Assembly (NCBI RefSeq): GCF_032334255.1
Contig: NZ_JAUHMF010000001.1
Location: forward strand, 1,240,001 to 1,304,000
Length of the DNA: 64,000 bases
Direction of reading: 5' to 3'
Origin: Thermanaerothrix solaris
GTDB taxonomy: Bacteria; Chloroflexota; Anaerolineae; Anaerolineales; Anaerolineaceae
How positions within the stretch are numbered: position 1 is the stretch's first letter; each line of letters opens with the position of its first letter. The notes under the pieces were generated by a model that ran no database searches, was not told where the DNA came from, and saw only the letters and a list, made by a program, of their open reading frames with translations. A program made the translations under genes and the position numbers. Of this stretch, positions 25,667 through 33,022 are shown in pieces.

Positions 25667-25930
25667 ATGCCAATAATAATGCTCTTTCTTCAAGTTGCAC
25701 TCGTTGCTGGTGCCACCTCAAACCTTGTTCTTGCCAACAATGCCTCACCTAAATACGTTTGTGATTATTGCAACCTTATCTTTGAGCCTGTTCAGTGTAA
25801 CGCTTCCATTTACTGCCCAAGTATCCTGTGTCCAGATGCTATGATAAGGGGATATCATTGCTGTGACTGCCAAGGCCGCTGCTGGAATGAATCTCACTAC
25901 ATCTGCACATATGATTCTAATTGTCACTAA
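25667..25930 (+). CDS. Small cysteine-rich exported protein of unknown function
   Basis: The frame encodes 87 residues from ATG 25667, or 83 from ATG 25679, which fits the promoter better. The first 23 residues are hydrophobic and end LVLA, a plausible signal peptide, although the usual N-terminal Lys/Arg is missing. The mature part of about 60 residues holds all 11 cysteines, with CDYC, CPSILC, CCDC and several aromatic and His residues. It suggests a disulfide-rich or metal-binding extracellular peptide. Composition is visibly more AT-rich than neighbouring genes and no Shine-Dalgarno is seen. No family was recognised. The LysM lipoprotein gene follows at 36 bases. It could be spurious, but the Cys pattern argues otherwise. 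Confidence 0.5.
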   Translation: MPIIMLFLQVALVAGATSNLVLANNASPKYVCDYCNLIFEPVQCNASIYCPSILCPDAMIRGYHCCDCQGRCWNESHYICTYDSNCH

Positions 25931-25966
25931 CCCCCTTTTCCCATAGCTCTTAGGAGGAACAAAGTT

Positions 25967-26479
25967 ATGAAACCGTATCATGCTTTACTTCTTATCTGCA
26001 CTGCCCTCATATTATATGCCTGCCAACAAACTCCTACTCCAACCAATGTGGTCTCTCCCACCAGTTCTCATACTCTTGTGATAACCCCAACCCCCACCCC
26101 CACATTCCTCACCTACACCGTCCAGCCTGAAGAGACCATTTTTAGCATCGCCGAACGATTTGGGTTGCGCGCAGAAACCATCCTATGGGCTAACCAAGCC
26201 CAACTTCACGATAATCCCCACCGCCTCAAGGCCGGGATGGTCTTGCGCATCCCGCCGGTAGATGGTTGCTTCCATATCTGGCAATCCGGAGATACGTTGG
26301 AGCAAGTTGCCCAAACCTACGGGGTCAACATAGAAGAAATTGTGAATTGGGCAGCAAACGGCCTCGATCCACAAAACCCCGCTGCCTCGCTTGCGCCGGG
26401 CAAAGAACTCTTTATTCCGGGTGGGCGACCGCCTTTTGGTCAAGTCACGTTTCCCACCCCGGCAACCCCCCAACCGTGA
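25967..26479 (+). CDS. LysM-domain lipoprotein
   Basis: This 170-residue protein begins with a lipoprotein signal peptide (KPYHALLLICTALILYAC, lipobox Cys at about 19). A Pro/Thr linker and two LysM repeats follow: YTVQPEETIFSIAERFGL with LKAGMVLRIP, then HIWQSGDTLEQVAQTYGVN with LAPGKELFIPGG. LysM binds N-acetylglucosamine polymers, so it is probably a surface-anchored peptidoglycan-binding protein. Unlike many relatives it has no fused M23 peptidase; the C terminus is a short Pro-rich tail. AGGAGG lies 9 bases before the ATG. Confidence 0.9.
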   Translation: MKPYHALLLICTALILYACQQTPTPTNVVSPTSSHTLVITPTPTPTFLTYTVQPEETIFSIAERFGLRAETILWANQAQLHDNPHRLKAGMVLRIPPVDGCFHIWQSGDTLEQVAQTYGVNIEEIVNWAANGLDPQNPAASLAPGKELFIPGGRPPFGQVTFPTPATPQP

Positions 26480-26506
26480 CAGCGGCCCTTGGGTGATTTG
26501 CTGTGA

Positions 26507-26827
26507 TTATGCGCCAGGTAATAGCCATCGCAACAGCCAGTAGGCCACCATCCCTACCAGGATGGTCAGGAAGACATTACGGGTGCGATACGCCACACCA
26601 ACCGCTATGGCTCCGGCCAGTAAGCGCGGATTAGAGAATGAAAGGGCGAGATGCTGATCATAGGTCACCAGTTCTGGGGTAATGATGGCGCTGAGCACGG
26701 CCACCGGGACAAAGTAAAGCGCCCGTTGTACCCATCCTGGCAATCTCAACCGCCCCCACAGCACAATAAACGCTAAACGGATCAGATAAGTTAATCCCCC
26801 CAGGATGAAGATAATAGCCCAAATCAT
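26507..26827 (-). CDS. azlD: Branched-chain amino acid exporter small subunit AzlD
   Basis: The start is ATG 26827, which overlaps the azlC stop as ATGA; the frame extends 7 codons further into azlC. The product is 106 residues with about four spans. TYLIRLAFIVLWGRLRLPGWVQRALYFVPVAVLSAII matches the AzlD family. With AzlC it forms a two-component exporter of branched-chain amino acids in characterised systems. The substrate here is inferred from family only. Confidence 0.92.
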   Translation of the reverse strand: MIWAIIFILGGLTYLIRLAFIVLWGRLRLPGWVQRALYFVPVAVLSAIITPELVTYDQHLALSFSNPRLLAGAIAVGVAYRTRNVFLTILVGMVAYWLLRWLLPGA

Positions 26828-27516
26828 TGTGTCCGCCCTTCCAACCATAAGCCCACCCCAATCGCCATCAGGCTGGAGAGCACCAGCCCCAGTTTAAACG
26901 GCAACCCCATCAACACCACGGCCAATCCCCCAGCCGCCAGTGCCGTTAGCCCATCAGCCCGGTGGCGTAGACCGGGAACCACCAGCGCGATAAAAGTCAA
27001 TGGCAAGGCAAAGTCCAATCCCCAGGATGACGGGATGACCGCCCCCAGCAGAATACCCACGGCTGTGCTGACTTGCCAGGTTGCCCAAAGAGCCAGCCCC
27101 GCTCCCAGAAAGAACCAGTGCTCGCCATCCCGCTGCCCATTCTGGCGGTAATTTACAATTGCCACCGCATAGGCCTCATCGGTCAGCAAATAAGCCAAGA
27201 GCGCTTTCCAGCGCAAAGACAATCCCTGCACCCAGGGCGCAATTGAAGCACTGTAAAGCAGATGGCGCAGGTTGATCACAAAGCCGGTCAAGACAATCAC
27301 CAGTGCCGGGGTGAGACTGGCGATCAACTGCACAGTCATGAACTGCGCCGAGCCGGCAAACACAACGCTCGACATCACCTGCGCCTGGAGAGGCGATAGC
27401 CCTGCCTGCAACGCCAAAACCCCGTAAATCATCCCAAACGGTGCAACCCCCAAAAGAAGAGGCACTTCACTGCGTACCCCAGCCCAAAAGCGTCCCCACG
27501 GTTTTGACTTCTGCAT
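26824..27516 (-). CDS. azlC: Branched-chain amino acid exporter large subunit AzlC
   Basis: This 230-residue polytopic protein has the AzlC core GVAPFGMIYGVLALQAGLSPLQAQVMSSVVFAGSAQF. NLRHLLYSASIAPW and YLLTDEAYAVAI also match the family. AAGGAGGACAGCG precedes the ATG. It is the first gene of an azlC-azlD pair on the minus strand, divergent from rsmI. A minus-strand TATAAT (27562-27567) sits inside an inverted repeat upstream, suggesting regulated expression. Confidence 0.93.
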   Translation of the reverse strand: MQKSKPWGRFWAGVRSEVPLLLGVAPFGMIYGVLALQAGLSPLQAQVMSSVVFAGSAQFMTVQLIASLTPALVIVLTGFVINLRHLLYSASIAPWVQGLSLRWKALLAYLLTDEAYAVAIVNYRQNGQRDGEHWFFLGAGLALWATWQVSTAVGILLGAVIPSSWGLDFALPLTFIALVVPGLRHRADGLTALAAGGLAVVLMGLPFKLGLVLSSLMAIGVGLWLEGRTQ

Positions 27517-27538
27517 CGCTGTCCTCCTTCATGATCGG

Positions 27539-27584
27539 CTGCGGTTTCGCTATTGGGGCGTATTATACCTGGCCTCAACCGCAG
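27539..27584. promoter_or_regulatory. Inverted repeat around the azlC -10, candidate operator
   Basis: CTGCGGTT (27539-27546) and AACCGCAG (27577-27584) are exact inverted copies; one more base pair matches after one mismatch. Centred between them is TATTATA, which on the minus strand gives the azlC -10 TATAAT (27562-27567). The arms flank the promoter between divergent azlC and rsmI, as expected of a repressor site. Confidence 0.4.
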
Positions 27585-27622
27585 TCTTAGGATTTGAGAT
27601 ACAATTCGAATTGAGCAACGTC

Positions 27623-28339
27623 ATGCTTTACCTGGTCTCCACCCCTATCGGCAACTTGGGCGACATCTCATACCGCGCCTTGGACACCCTGCGTCAAGTG
27701 GATTATGTGGTCAGCGAAGATACGCGACGCACCGGTGTGTTACTGAAGCACTTCGATATCCACAAGCCCCAAATCTCATTCCGTGAAGAAAACGAGAAAA
27801 AGGTCCTCCCTCGCTTGATCCGCCTGCTACAAGAGGGTAAATCTCTAGCCCTGGTAACCGACGCCGGTACGCCGGGCATCTCCGACCCCGGTTATACGTT
27901 GGTGCGCGCAGCCATTGCCGCTAATATTCCCATCACGGCCATCCCCGGACCAACCGCACTCATCCCCGCCCTGATCCTCTCAGGTTTGCCGGTGCATTCC
28001 TTTACTTTTCGCGGTTTTCCGCCGCGTAAACCCAACGCGCGCCGGCGTTTCCTGGACGTGGATCGCGACAGCCCGCATACACTGATCTTCTACGAGAGCC
28101 CCTATCGCCTGCGGGAATTTTTAGACGATGCTCTGGCTGTCTACGGTGACCGACCCGCAGCCATTGCAAACGATCTCACCAAGATGTTCGAAACCATTTA
28201 CCGCGGCAGCCTTTCGGAACTTAAAGCCCGTTTTGAGACCGAACCTCTGCGCGGTGAGTATGTCGTAGTCATTGCCGGCAAGGGCTATGCCGGGACGGCT
28301 TCAAACACAAGTGATTCCGAGGATGAAGCCACATCCTAG
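27623..28339 (+). CDS. rsmI: 16S rRNA (cytidine-1402-2'-O)-methyltransferase RsmI
   Basis: This 238-residue protein is counted from ATG 27623 (a TTG four codons upstream is open). It has the SPOUT-unrelated tetrapyrrole-methylase fold typical of RsmI. LYLVSTPIGNLGDISYRAL, VSEDTRRTGVLLKHF, LVTDAGTPGISDPGY and AIPGPTALIPALILSGLP are all highly conserved. HTLIFYESPYRL is the late motif. It 2'-O-methylates C1402 in the ribosomal P site using SAM. It lies at the start of an RNA-modification neighbourhood and ends 4 bases into the convergent transporter gene. Confidence 0.96.
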   Translation: MLYLVSTPIGNLGDISYRALDTLRQVDYVVSEDTRRTGVLLKHFDIHKPQISFREENEKKVLPRLIRLLQEGKSLALVTDAGTPGISDPGYTLVRAAIAANIPITAIPGPTALIPALILSGLPVHSFTFRGFPPRKPNARRRFLDVDRDSPHTLIFYESPYRLREFLDDALAVYGDRPAAIANDLTKMFETIYRGSLSELKARFETEPLRGEYVVVIAGKGYAGTASNTSDSEDEATS

Positions 28340-29061
28340 GTCAGTGCAAACGGGTTAAAGCGGGTATGGATGTCGTAGTAGTCCTCATGCTCTGCCCGCT
28401 TGAGCGCATTAACGACCTGGTAAGTTAGCGGCGTCATCACCACCTCAACCCCCACCTTGAACAAATAGTTGGTCAACGCCAAAGTACCAAAAAGCGACCA
28501 CGGGAAAACACCCGTAAGAGTCGCTACCAGGATAAACACCGCCGTATCCACCCCTTCCCCTACCAACGTACTGCCGATGGTGCGCGTCCACAACCAACGC
28601 CCGCGCGTCAGCACTTTCATGCGCGCCAGGACAATGGAATTACTGAATTCACCAGCCAGGTAGGCGATTAGGCTGGCCAGGACGATGCCCCCGGTGAACA
28701 TGCCTCCCAGAATCGCATCATAAGCCCGCTGGCCGGCATACTGCTCCCAAGTGGCCTCCCCGGGCAGCCTGCGGATGATCCAGAACATCAATGCGCTCAA
28801 TCCCAGCATGGCAAAACCGGTCCAGATGACACGACGTGAACGGCGGAAGCCATAGACTTCGGTCAGGACGTCGCCAAAGATGTAACTGATCGGGAAAAGC
28901 AACGTCCCGGCATCAAATGCCAGGCGCACGCCGAAGATTGAGATACCCCAATCCACAATCTTAGCGGATGAAGCGATATTACTCACAATGAGCACGGTCA
29001 CGAAAAGTGCCGTAATCAGATCCAGATACCGATAGGAACGCTCACCGTTCGTCTGTTTCAT
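28336..29061 (-). CDS. Queuosine-precursor transporter (YhhQ/QueT-type, DUF165)
   Basis: The start is ATG 29061, with CAGGAG 7 bases upstream; the open frame extends 40 codons beyond it without support. The 241-residue product has about six spans. VSNIASSAKIV, the FPISYIFGDVLTEVYGFRRSRR signature and AYLAGEFSNSIVLARMK are typical of the VUT/YhhQ family. Members import queuosine precursors (preQ0, preQ1 or queuine). In this window it pairs conceptually with the Tgt-family gene about 4 kb away, although their operons differ. Confidence 0.9.
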   Translation of the reverse strand: MKQTNGERSYRYLDLITALFVTVLIVSNIASSAKIVDWGISIFGVRLAFDAGTLLFPISYIFGDVLTEVYGFRRSRRVIWTGFAMLGLSALMFWIIRRLPGEATWEQYAGQRAYDAILGGMFTGGIVLASLIAYLAGEFSNSIVLARMKVLTRGRWLWTRTIGSTLVGEGVDTAVFILVATLTGVFPWSLFGTLALTNYLFKVGVEVVMTPLTYQVVNALKRAEHEDYYDIHTRFNPFALT

Positions 29062-29143
29062 CAACTTACTCCTGAAACCAGCCAGCAAAAATCGCGCTCC
29101 AAGTATAATCCAAGTAGCCGAAATTTCCCCAGAGCAAATTCGC

Positions 29144-29884
29144 ATGCACCGCTTTTTCCTCCCCCCGGAAAACATTGGCAAGTCCCGTGTTCGCTTTCCT
29201 GCCGAGACTGCGCATCAGATTCACGCTGTCCTGCGCTTGCGCCCCGGCCACGAGGTGATCGTCCTCAATAACGGTGGACAGGCATTTCGGGTCCGGCTGG
29301 AAGATATTCGGCCTGCCGCCGTAACCGGTATCATCCTGGATGAAATCCCCCTCACCGGTGAACCTAAAACGCATCTGACCCTTTTTATCGGTCTGACCCA
29401 ACGGGAGAAATTCGAATGGGTGCTACAAAAAGGCACCGAGGTCGGCGTGAGTGCCTTTATTCCCCTGATCACTCGTCGCACCCTGGTGCGCGAGATCGAA
29501 ACCGCACACAATAAACAAGGCCGCTGGCAGCGCATTGTGCAAGAGGCAGCAGAACAATGCGGGCGCGGGCGCATCCCAGAAGTGCATCTCCCGCTCGAAC
29601 TGCCTCAAGCCCTAGATTATCCCTGGCCAGGCCCAACGCTTCGCCTTGTGGCATGGGAAAATGAAACCCAAAATGGATTGCGGCAAATCCTTCAGCACCT
29701 ACCGGAGCAACCTCAACAAGTGGCATTGATGATCGGGCCCGAAGGGGGGTTGAGCCTGGACGAGATAACTCAAGCGCAAGAAGCGGGGTGGGTAACCTGT
29801 TCGTTGGGCACTCGAATTCTGCGCATGGAAACAGCGGCCATTGTAGGCGCTGCGCTCACCCTGCATGAACTCGGTGATCTCTAA
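29144..29884 (+). CDS. rsmE: 16S rRNA (uracil-1498-N3)-methyltransferase RsmE
   Basis: This 246-residue SPOUT methyltransferase begins MHRFFLPPENIG. The N-terminal PUA-like domain has HAVLRLRPGHEVIVLNNGG. The catalytic domain carries FIGLTQREKFEWVLQKGTEVGV and EQCGRGRIPEVH. The knot motifs MIGPEGGLSLDE and SLGTRILRMETAA bind SAM. It methylates U1498 of 16S rRNA. A TATAAT at 29104-29109 gives a plausible promoter with a short leader. It overlaps the convergent rsmF-like gene by 4 bases. Confidence 0.96.
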   Translation: MHRFFLPPENIGKSRVRFPAETAHQIHAVLRLRPGHEVIVLNNGGQAFRVRLEDIRPAAVTGIILDEIPLTGEPKTHLTLFIGLTQREKFEWVLQKGTEVGVSAFIPLITRRTLVREIETAHNKQGRWQRIVQEAAEQCGRGRIPEVHLPLELPQALDYPWPGPTLRLVAWENETQNGLRQILQHLPEQPQQVALMIGPEGGLSLDEITQAQEAGWVTCSLGTRILRMETAAIVGAALTLHELGDL

Positions 29885-31380
29885 ACCACAAATGAGGTGC
29901 GTTGTAAGACTAAACGCCGCGGGAGAAGGTTTTTCAGGCGATCCCGCAATACTCGTCCTCGCCCCAGGATGCGCCCCCGTTCATCCGTAACCAACACCAC
30001 CCGATTTGACGGCAGGGGCAGGGAAGGGACAAAAGGAACATCCTCACCCTGAAGCCAAGTAGCAACCCTGTCAGAGGGAAGTTGTACCCGCCCATGGGTA
30101 CAAAAACGCCCAAAGCGCGCGATCCAATCATGGGTGGGCACCCATCCCTCTGGGGAATCCTCGGCCACCGCCAGGCCCAGGCTTAACACCGGCAAATCTC
30201 CAAAATGACGTTCAAACGCAAGCGGAACGGCATATAACGTTCCGTCTCGCCGGATCAGCCCGGCCTGATGGGCTTCCAAGATGGCTTCCAAATCCATCCC
30301 ATACGCCTCACGAAAGGCTTCAGCGACTTGATTAACATTAGCCGCTTTCATCCAGCGCCATGATTCGCGGCGACGTGGCCGCGGTAACTGCTTTTCCTCG
30401 ACAGGAAACGACGCTAACTTGCGCAACCGCGCGGCGAAAAATCCTGCCGTATGAAACCGATGCGGCCACAGTCGCACTGCATACTTCACTTGAGGGTGAT
30501 AGGTATATCCCGGCACAGATTCCAAAGCCGGCGCAGGGGCCGGCAAACGATCTTCCACCGATTCAATCTCAAATAGCCCTGGATAGTGACGCAAGGCAAG
30601 GTCTAAAACGCCCTCATCCTCTTCAGGGGCTAACGTGCAGGTTGCATACACCATCTGACCACCCACCTTGAGCGCCCTCAGGCCGCTAAGTAGTAGTGCC
30701 ACCTGCCGCTGAGCCAGGCGCTGTTGTTCGCCTGGCGTTATTGGGCGCATGGGATGGCTTTCCAATGGACGCAGAGACTGCATACTACACGGTGCATCAA
30801 GCAAAACGGCATCAAAGGTCTCCGCATACCACCCACCCCAATGTTCCCCCGGGAAACCCGTCACTGCAACATTAATCGCGCCCCAGGATTGCAAAACCAG
30901 GCGCAACGCCGTCAACCGATCCCGCGAAGAATCGTTGGCCAAGACCAAGCCGCGATCTTCCGTTCGCGCGATCAGGTGGGTCGTCTTACCGCCAGGCGAC
31001 GCTGCCATGTCTAGCACCAGCGGGCGCGAACCGGCGGGAAAGTCAAACAACTCCACCGGCAACATTGAAGCCGCTTCCTGGATATAGTAATATCCCAAGC
31101 GATGCTCAATGGTCTGACTGATCGGTGTCGCGGCTTCCACCACCCACCACCCCATGGGGCAAAAAGGAATTGGCTCTAAACGCCAGCCATACCAGCCTGC
31201 CCAGGTGTAAACATCCTTGGGTTCAGCCTTGAGGGGATTAAGGCGGATCGCCGGAACGGGCGGACGTTCCAGTTCGGCCAGCAAGGCGTGCCATTCCTGA
31301 GGCGAGAGCAAAGGCCGTAAACGCGCCAGGGCATCTTCCAGAACTTGTGCCGTCGTGAGCGAGGCTTTTTTAGCATTCAT
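29881..31380 (-). CDS. RsmF-like rRNA m5C methyltransferase (RsmB/NOP family)
   Basis: This 499-residue protein has the Nol1/Nop2/Sun SAM fold. The motif I loop is VLDMAASPGGKTTHL, motif IV is VLLDAPCSMQSL (catalytic-site Cys) and motif VI is MVYATCTLAPEEDEG (nucleophile Cys). The C-terminal third resembles the extra RNA-binding domain of RsmF-type enzymes, including EAFREAYGMDLEAIL. The family makes 5-methylcytosine in 16S rRNA. The exact target base cannot be assigned. Its start overlaps the stop of the Rmt-like gene by 4 bases, making it the last gene of a four-gene operon. Confidence 0.92.
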   Translation of the reverse strand: MNAKKASLTTAQVLEDALARLRPLLSPQEWHALLAELERPPVPAIRLNPLKAEPKDVYTWAGWYGWRLEPIPFCPMGWWVVEAATPISQTIEHRLGYYYIQEAASMLPVELFDFPAGSRPLVLDMAASPGGKTTHLIARTEDRGLVLANDSSRDRLTALRLVLQSWGAINVAVTGFPGEHWGGWYAETFDAVLLDAPCSMQSLRPLESHPMRPITPGEQQRLAQRQVALLLSGLRALKVGGQMVYATCTLAPEEDEGVLDLALRHYPGLFEIESVEDRLPAPAPALESVPGYTYHPQVKYAVRLWPHRFHTAGFFAARLRKLASFPVEEKQLPRPRRRESWRWMKAANVNQVAEAFREAYGMDLEAILEAHQAGLIRRDGTLYAVPLAFERHFGDLPVLSLGLAVAEDSPEGWVPTHDWIARFGRFCTHGRVQLPSDRVATWLQGEDVPFVPSLPLPSNRVVLVTDERGRILGRGRVLRDRLKNLLPRRLVLQRTSFVV

Positions 31381-32198
31381 CCTTTATCCACGCAGAAGAC
31401 CACTTCGTTCTCAAACAGGACTTCTTGCACGTTCCAACCCAGCCCATCCAGGATGCGGTTCATCAGCCGCCGGTGGATGGGTAAGAGATCACGCTTTTGG
31501 CTCAAACTGCGCGTGGGAAGCGAGATTAGCAGCCAGCGCGCCGGGATTGCCTGGAGAAAAGGCCGCGCACACCCCGGCTGGCGTTCCTCAAAGCGATGAA
31601 TTTCCTTGAAGAAAAAGGCCACCTCAGCCTGATCCCGAGGGGGTTCAACCAAAATATCTCGATGGAAGGCTTGGCCATGAATTCCCATCAATTCAAAGAA
31701 GCGGCGAATCAACTGTACACGAGGGTTATGGATATCAAAGGCAAGGTAGCGGATTTCGCGCGGCAAGCCCATCCAGGGCCAAGCCAGAGGATTCAGCCCA
31801 CAGGCCAAATCTAGGATCGTGGCTGGCACGCCGGTTACCCCGAACAGGCGCTGATAAAACGCCTCCAGAAAAGGCAGCCGTTCACGCGTTGAGGCATGCT
31901 GTTGGAGCAAGTGCCAACAAACCTGACGCACGGCTTCTTCCCCTTGCCGTGCCGCGTTTTCTAACGCCTGCACTGCCTGAATATAATCCGGATCACCCAG
32001 ATAAGGGGCAACAACTTGATGCAATATTCGTCGTGCTGCAGCTAATGCCTGGGCAGGTTTGGTATAACGTTTAAGAGCATGCGTCATAATATCCGTAAGT
32101 AGAGTCTCAGGCAAATCCAGAGCGCGATATTTGGGAGAATGGCGCGCCCATTGAACGAATTGCGCCACCCAGCGCTGCTCTTCCTGCACCGGCTTCAT
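31377..32198 (-). CDS. ArmA/RmtB-like 16S rRNA methyltransferase paralogue 1 (FmrO family)
   Basis: This 273-residue protein matches the aminoglycoside-resistance m7G1405 methyltransferase family. The helical N-terminal domain has SPKYRALDLPETLL (about 21-34) and AARRILHQVVAPYL. HASTRERL is at 101-108, the SAM loop LDLACGLNPLAW at 129-140, the acidic SAM ligand in FDIHNP and the family Lys near 198 in FFKEI. The segment after SLPTRSL (226-232) reads SQKRD instead of the GGRGKGM found in RmtB and in its own neighbour, so the target loop is altered. It overlaps its paralogue by 4 bases and the rsmF-like gene by 4. It may modify another base, be inactive or work as a partner. Confidence 0.88.
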   Translation of the reverse strand: MKPVQEEQRWVAQFVQWARHSPKYRALDLPETLLTDIMTHALKRYTKPAQALAAARRILHQVVAPYLGDPDYIQAVQALENAARQGEEAVRQVCWHLLQQHASTRERLPFLEAFYQRLFGVTGVPATILDLACGLNPLAWPWMGLPREIRYLAFDIHNPRVQLIRRFFELMGIHGQAFHRDILVEPPRDQAEVAFFFKEIHRFEERQPGCARPFLQAIPARWLLISLPTRSLSQKRDLLPIHRRLMNRILDGLGWNVQEVLFENEVVFCVDKG

Positions 32199-33022
32199 GA
32201 CCCTGGCCTCCCCTTACGGATCAGGAATGCCAGTTCGGTGGGAAAATCATAACGCCAAATGGTCCAAGGTTTATCCGCCACCAATTCCTCAAAGTGACGG
32301 GCATAGTTAACCCGCATGCCCTTACCACGACCACCCAGGCTGAACGTAGGAAACGAGACCAATAGATACTCGGCCTGAAGCGTTTCCAGCAAACGCCGGC
32401 CCAGCGATTTATCAAGTTGTTCCAAGCAGGGGATGGCTTTCAGCAGAAAAACCACCTGAAACGGCTCTTCTGGAACTGCTGAGGTTAAGTCTCTTTGCTC
32501 CGCTTGACCTGCCAAATTCAAATGGACAAAAAAGTGGTTGAGAAACGCGACCATGTCGGCATAAATTTCCCACGCAACGATCCTTGCCCCCTCAGCCAGC
32601 GGAAGCCAGGGCATGGCTAGGGGATTTAACCCACTGGCAAGGTCTAGCAGGGAATGGATTTGGCCAACCGGTGCCAACGTCTGTTGATAGAATGCTTCCA
32701 GGTAAGGTAAGCGCTCACGCGTTGAAGCATGCAAACGCATCATCTCCAGGCAAAATACTTTCACTTCGGGGTGTGTCCGCTCCGTCGGAAGTGAACGCAA
32801 TCGCTCCAGCCAAGCGGCGTAATCTATCGGTCGTTCTAAATACGAGGCCGCAACCTGGTGCAGTTTACTGCGCACGGCTTTAACGGCTTCGCGAGATGAA
32901 CGCCCTTTAGCCAATTCCTGCTGAGCCAAAGCCCTGATCAACCCCTGCGCCAGGTGCTGATACCGTTCATAGGCCATGACCTGTCGCACCACATCCTCAA
33001 GTAATCCTTCATCCTGCGTCAT
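32195..33022 (-). CDS. ArmA/RmtB-like 16S rRNA methyltransferase paralogue 2 (FmrO family)
   Basis: The start is ATG 33022 with AAGGTGG upstream; a GTG three codons earlier is open. The 275-residue product has HASTRERL (98-105), the SAM loop LDLASGLNPLAM (126-137), the family Lys near 195 (FLLKAI) and SFPTFSLGGRGKGM (223-236) followed by VNYARHFEEL. These closely follow the RmtB/ArmA C-terminal pattern, with Phe for Arg in the PTR triplet. Family enzymes methylate N7 of G1405 in 16S rRNA and block 4,6-deoxystreptamine aminoglycosides. Chromosomal placement among housekeeping RNA-modification genes suggests an intrinsic role. The ATG lies in the 3' end of the Tgt-like gene. Confidence 0.9.
   Translation of the reverse strand: MTQDEGLLEDVVRQVMAYERYQHLAQGLIRALAQQELAKGRSSREAVKAVRSKLHQVAASYLERPIDYAAWLERLRSLPTERTHPEVKVFCLEMMRLHASTRERLPYLEAFYQQTLAPVGQIHSLLDLASGLNPLAMPWLPLAEGARIVAWEIYADMVAFLNHFFVHLNLAGQAEQRDLTSAVPEEPFQVVFLLKAIPCLEQLDKSLGRRLLETLQAEYLLVSFPTFSLGGRGKGMRVNYARHFEELVADKPWTIWRYDFPTELAFLIRKGRPGS

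Noticed and set aside
31377..33022. Mobile resistance island explaining the Rmt-like genes
   Set aside because: There are no flanking repeats, integrase or compositional break. The genes overlap neighbours tightly and look like native operon members.
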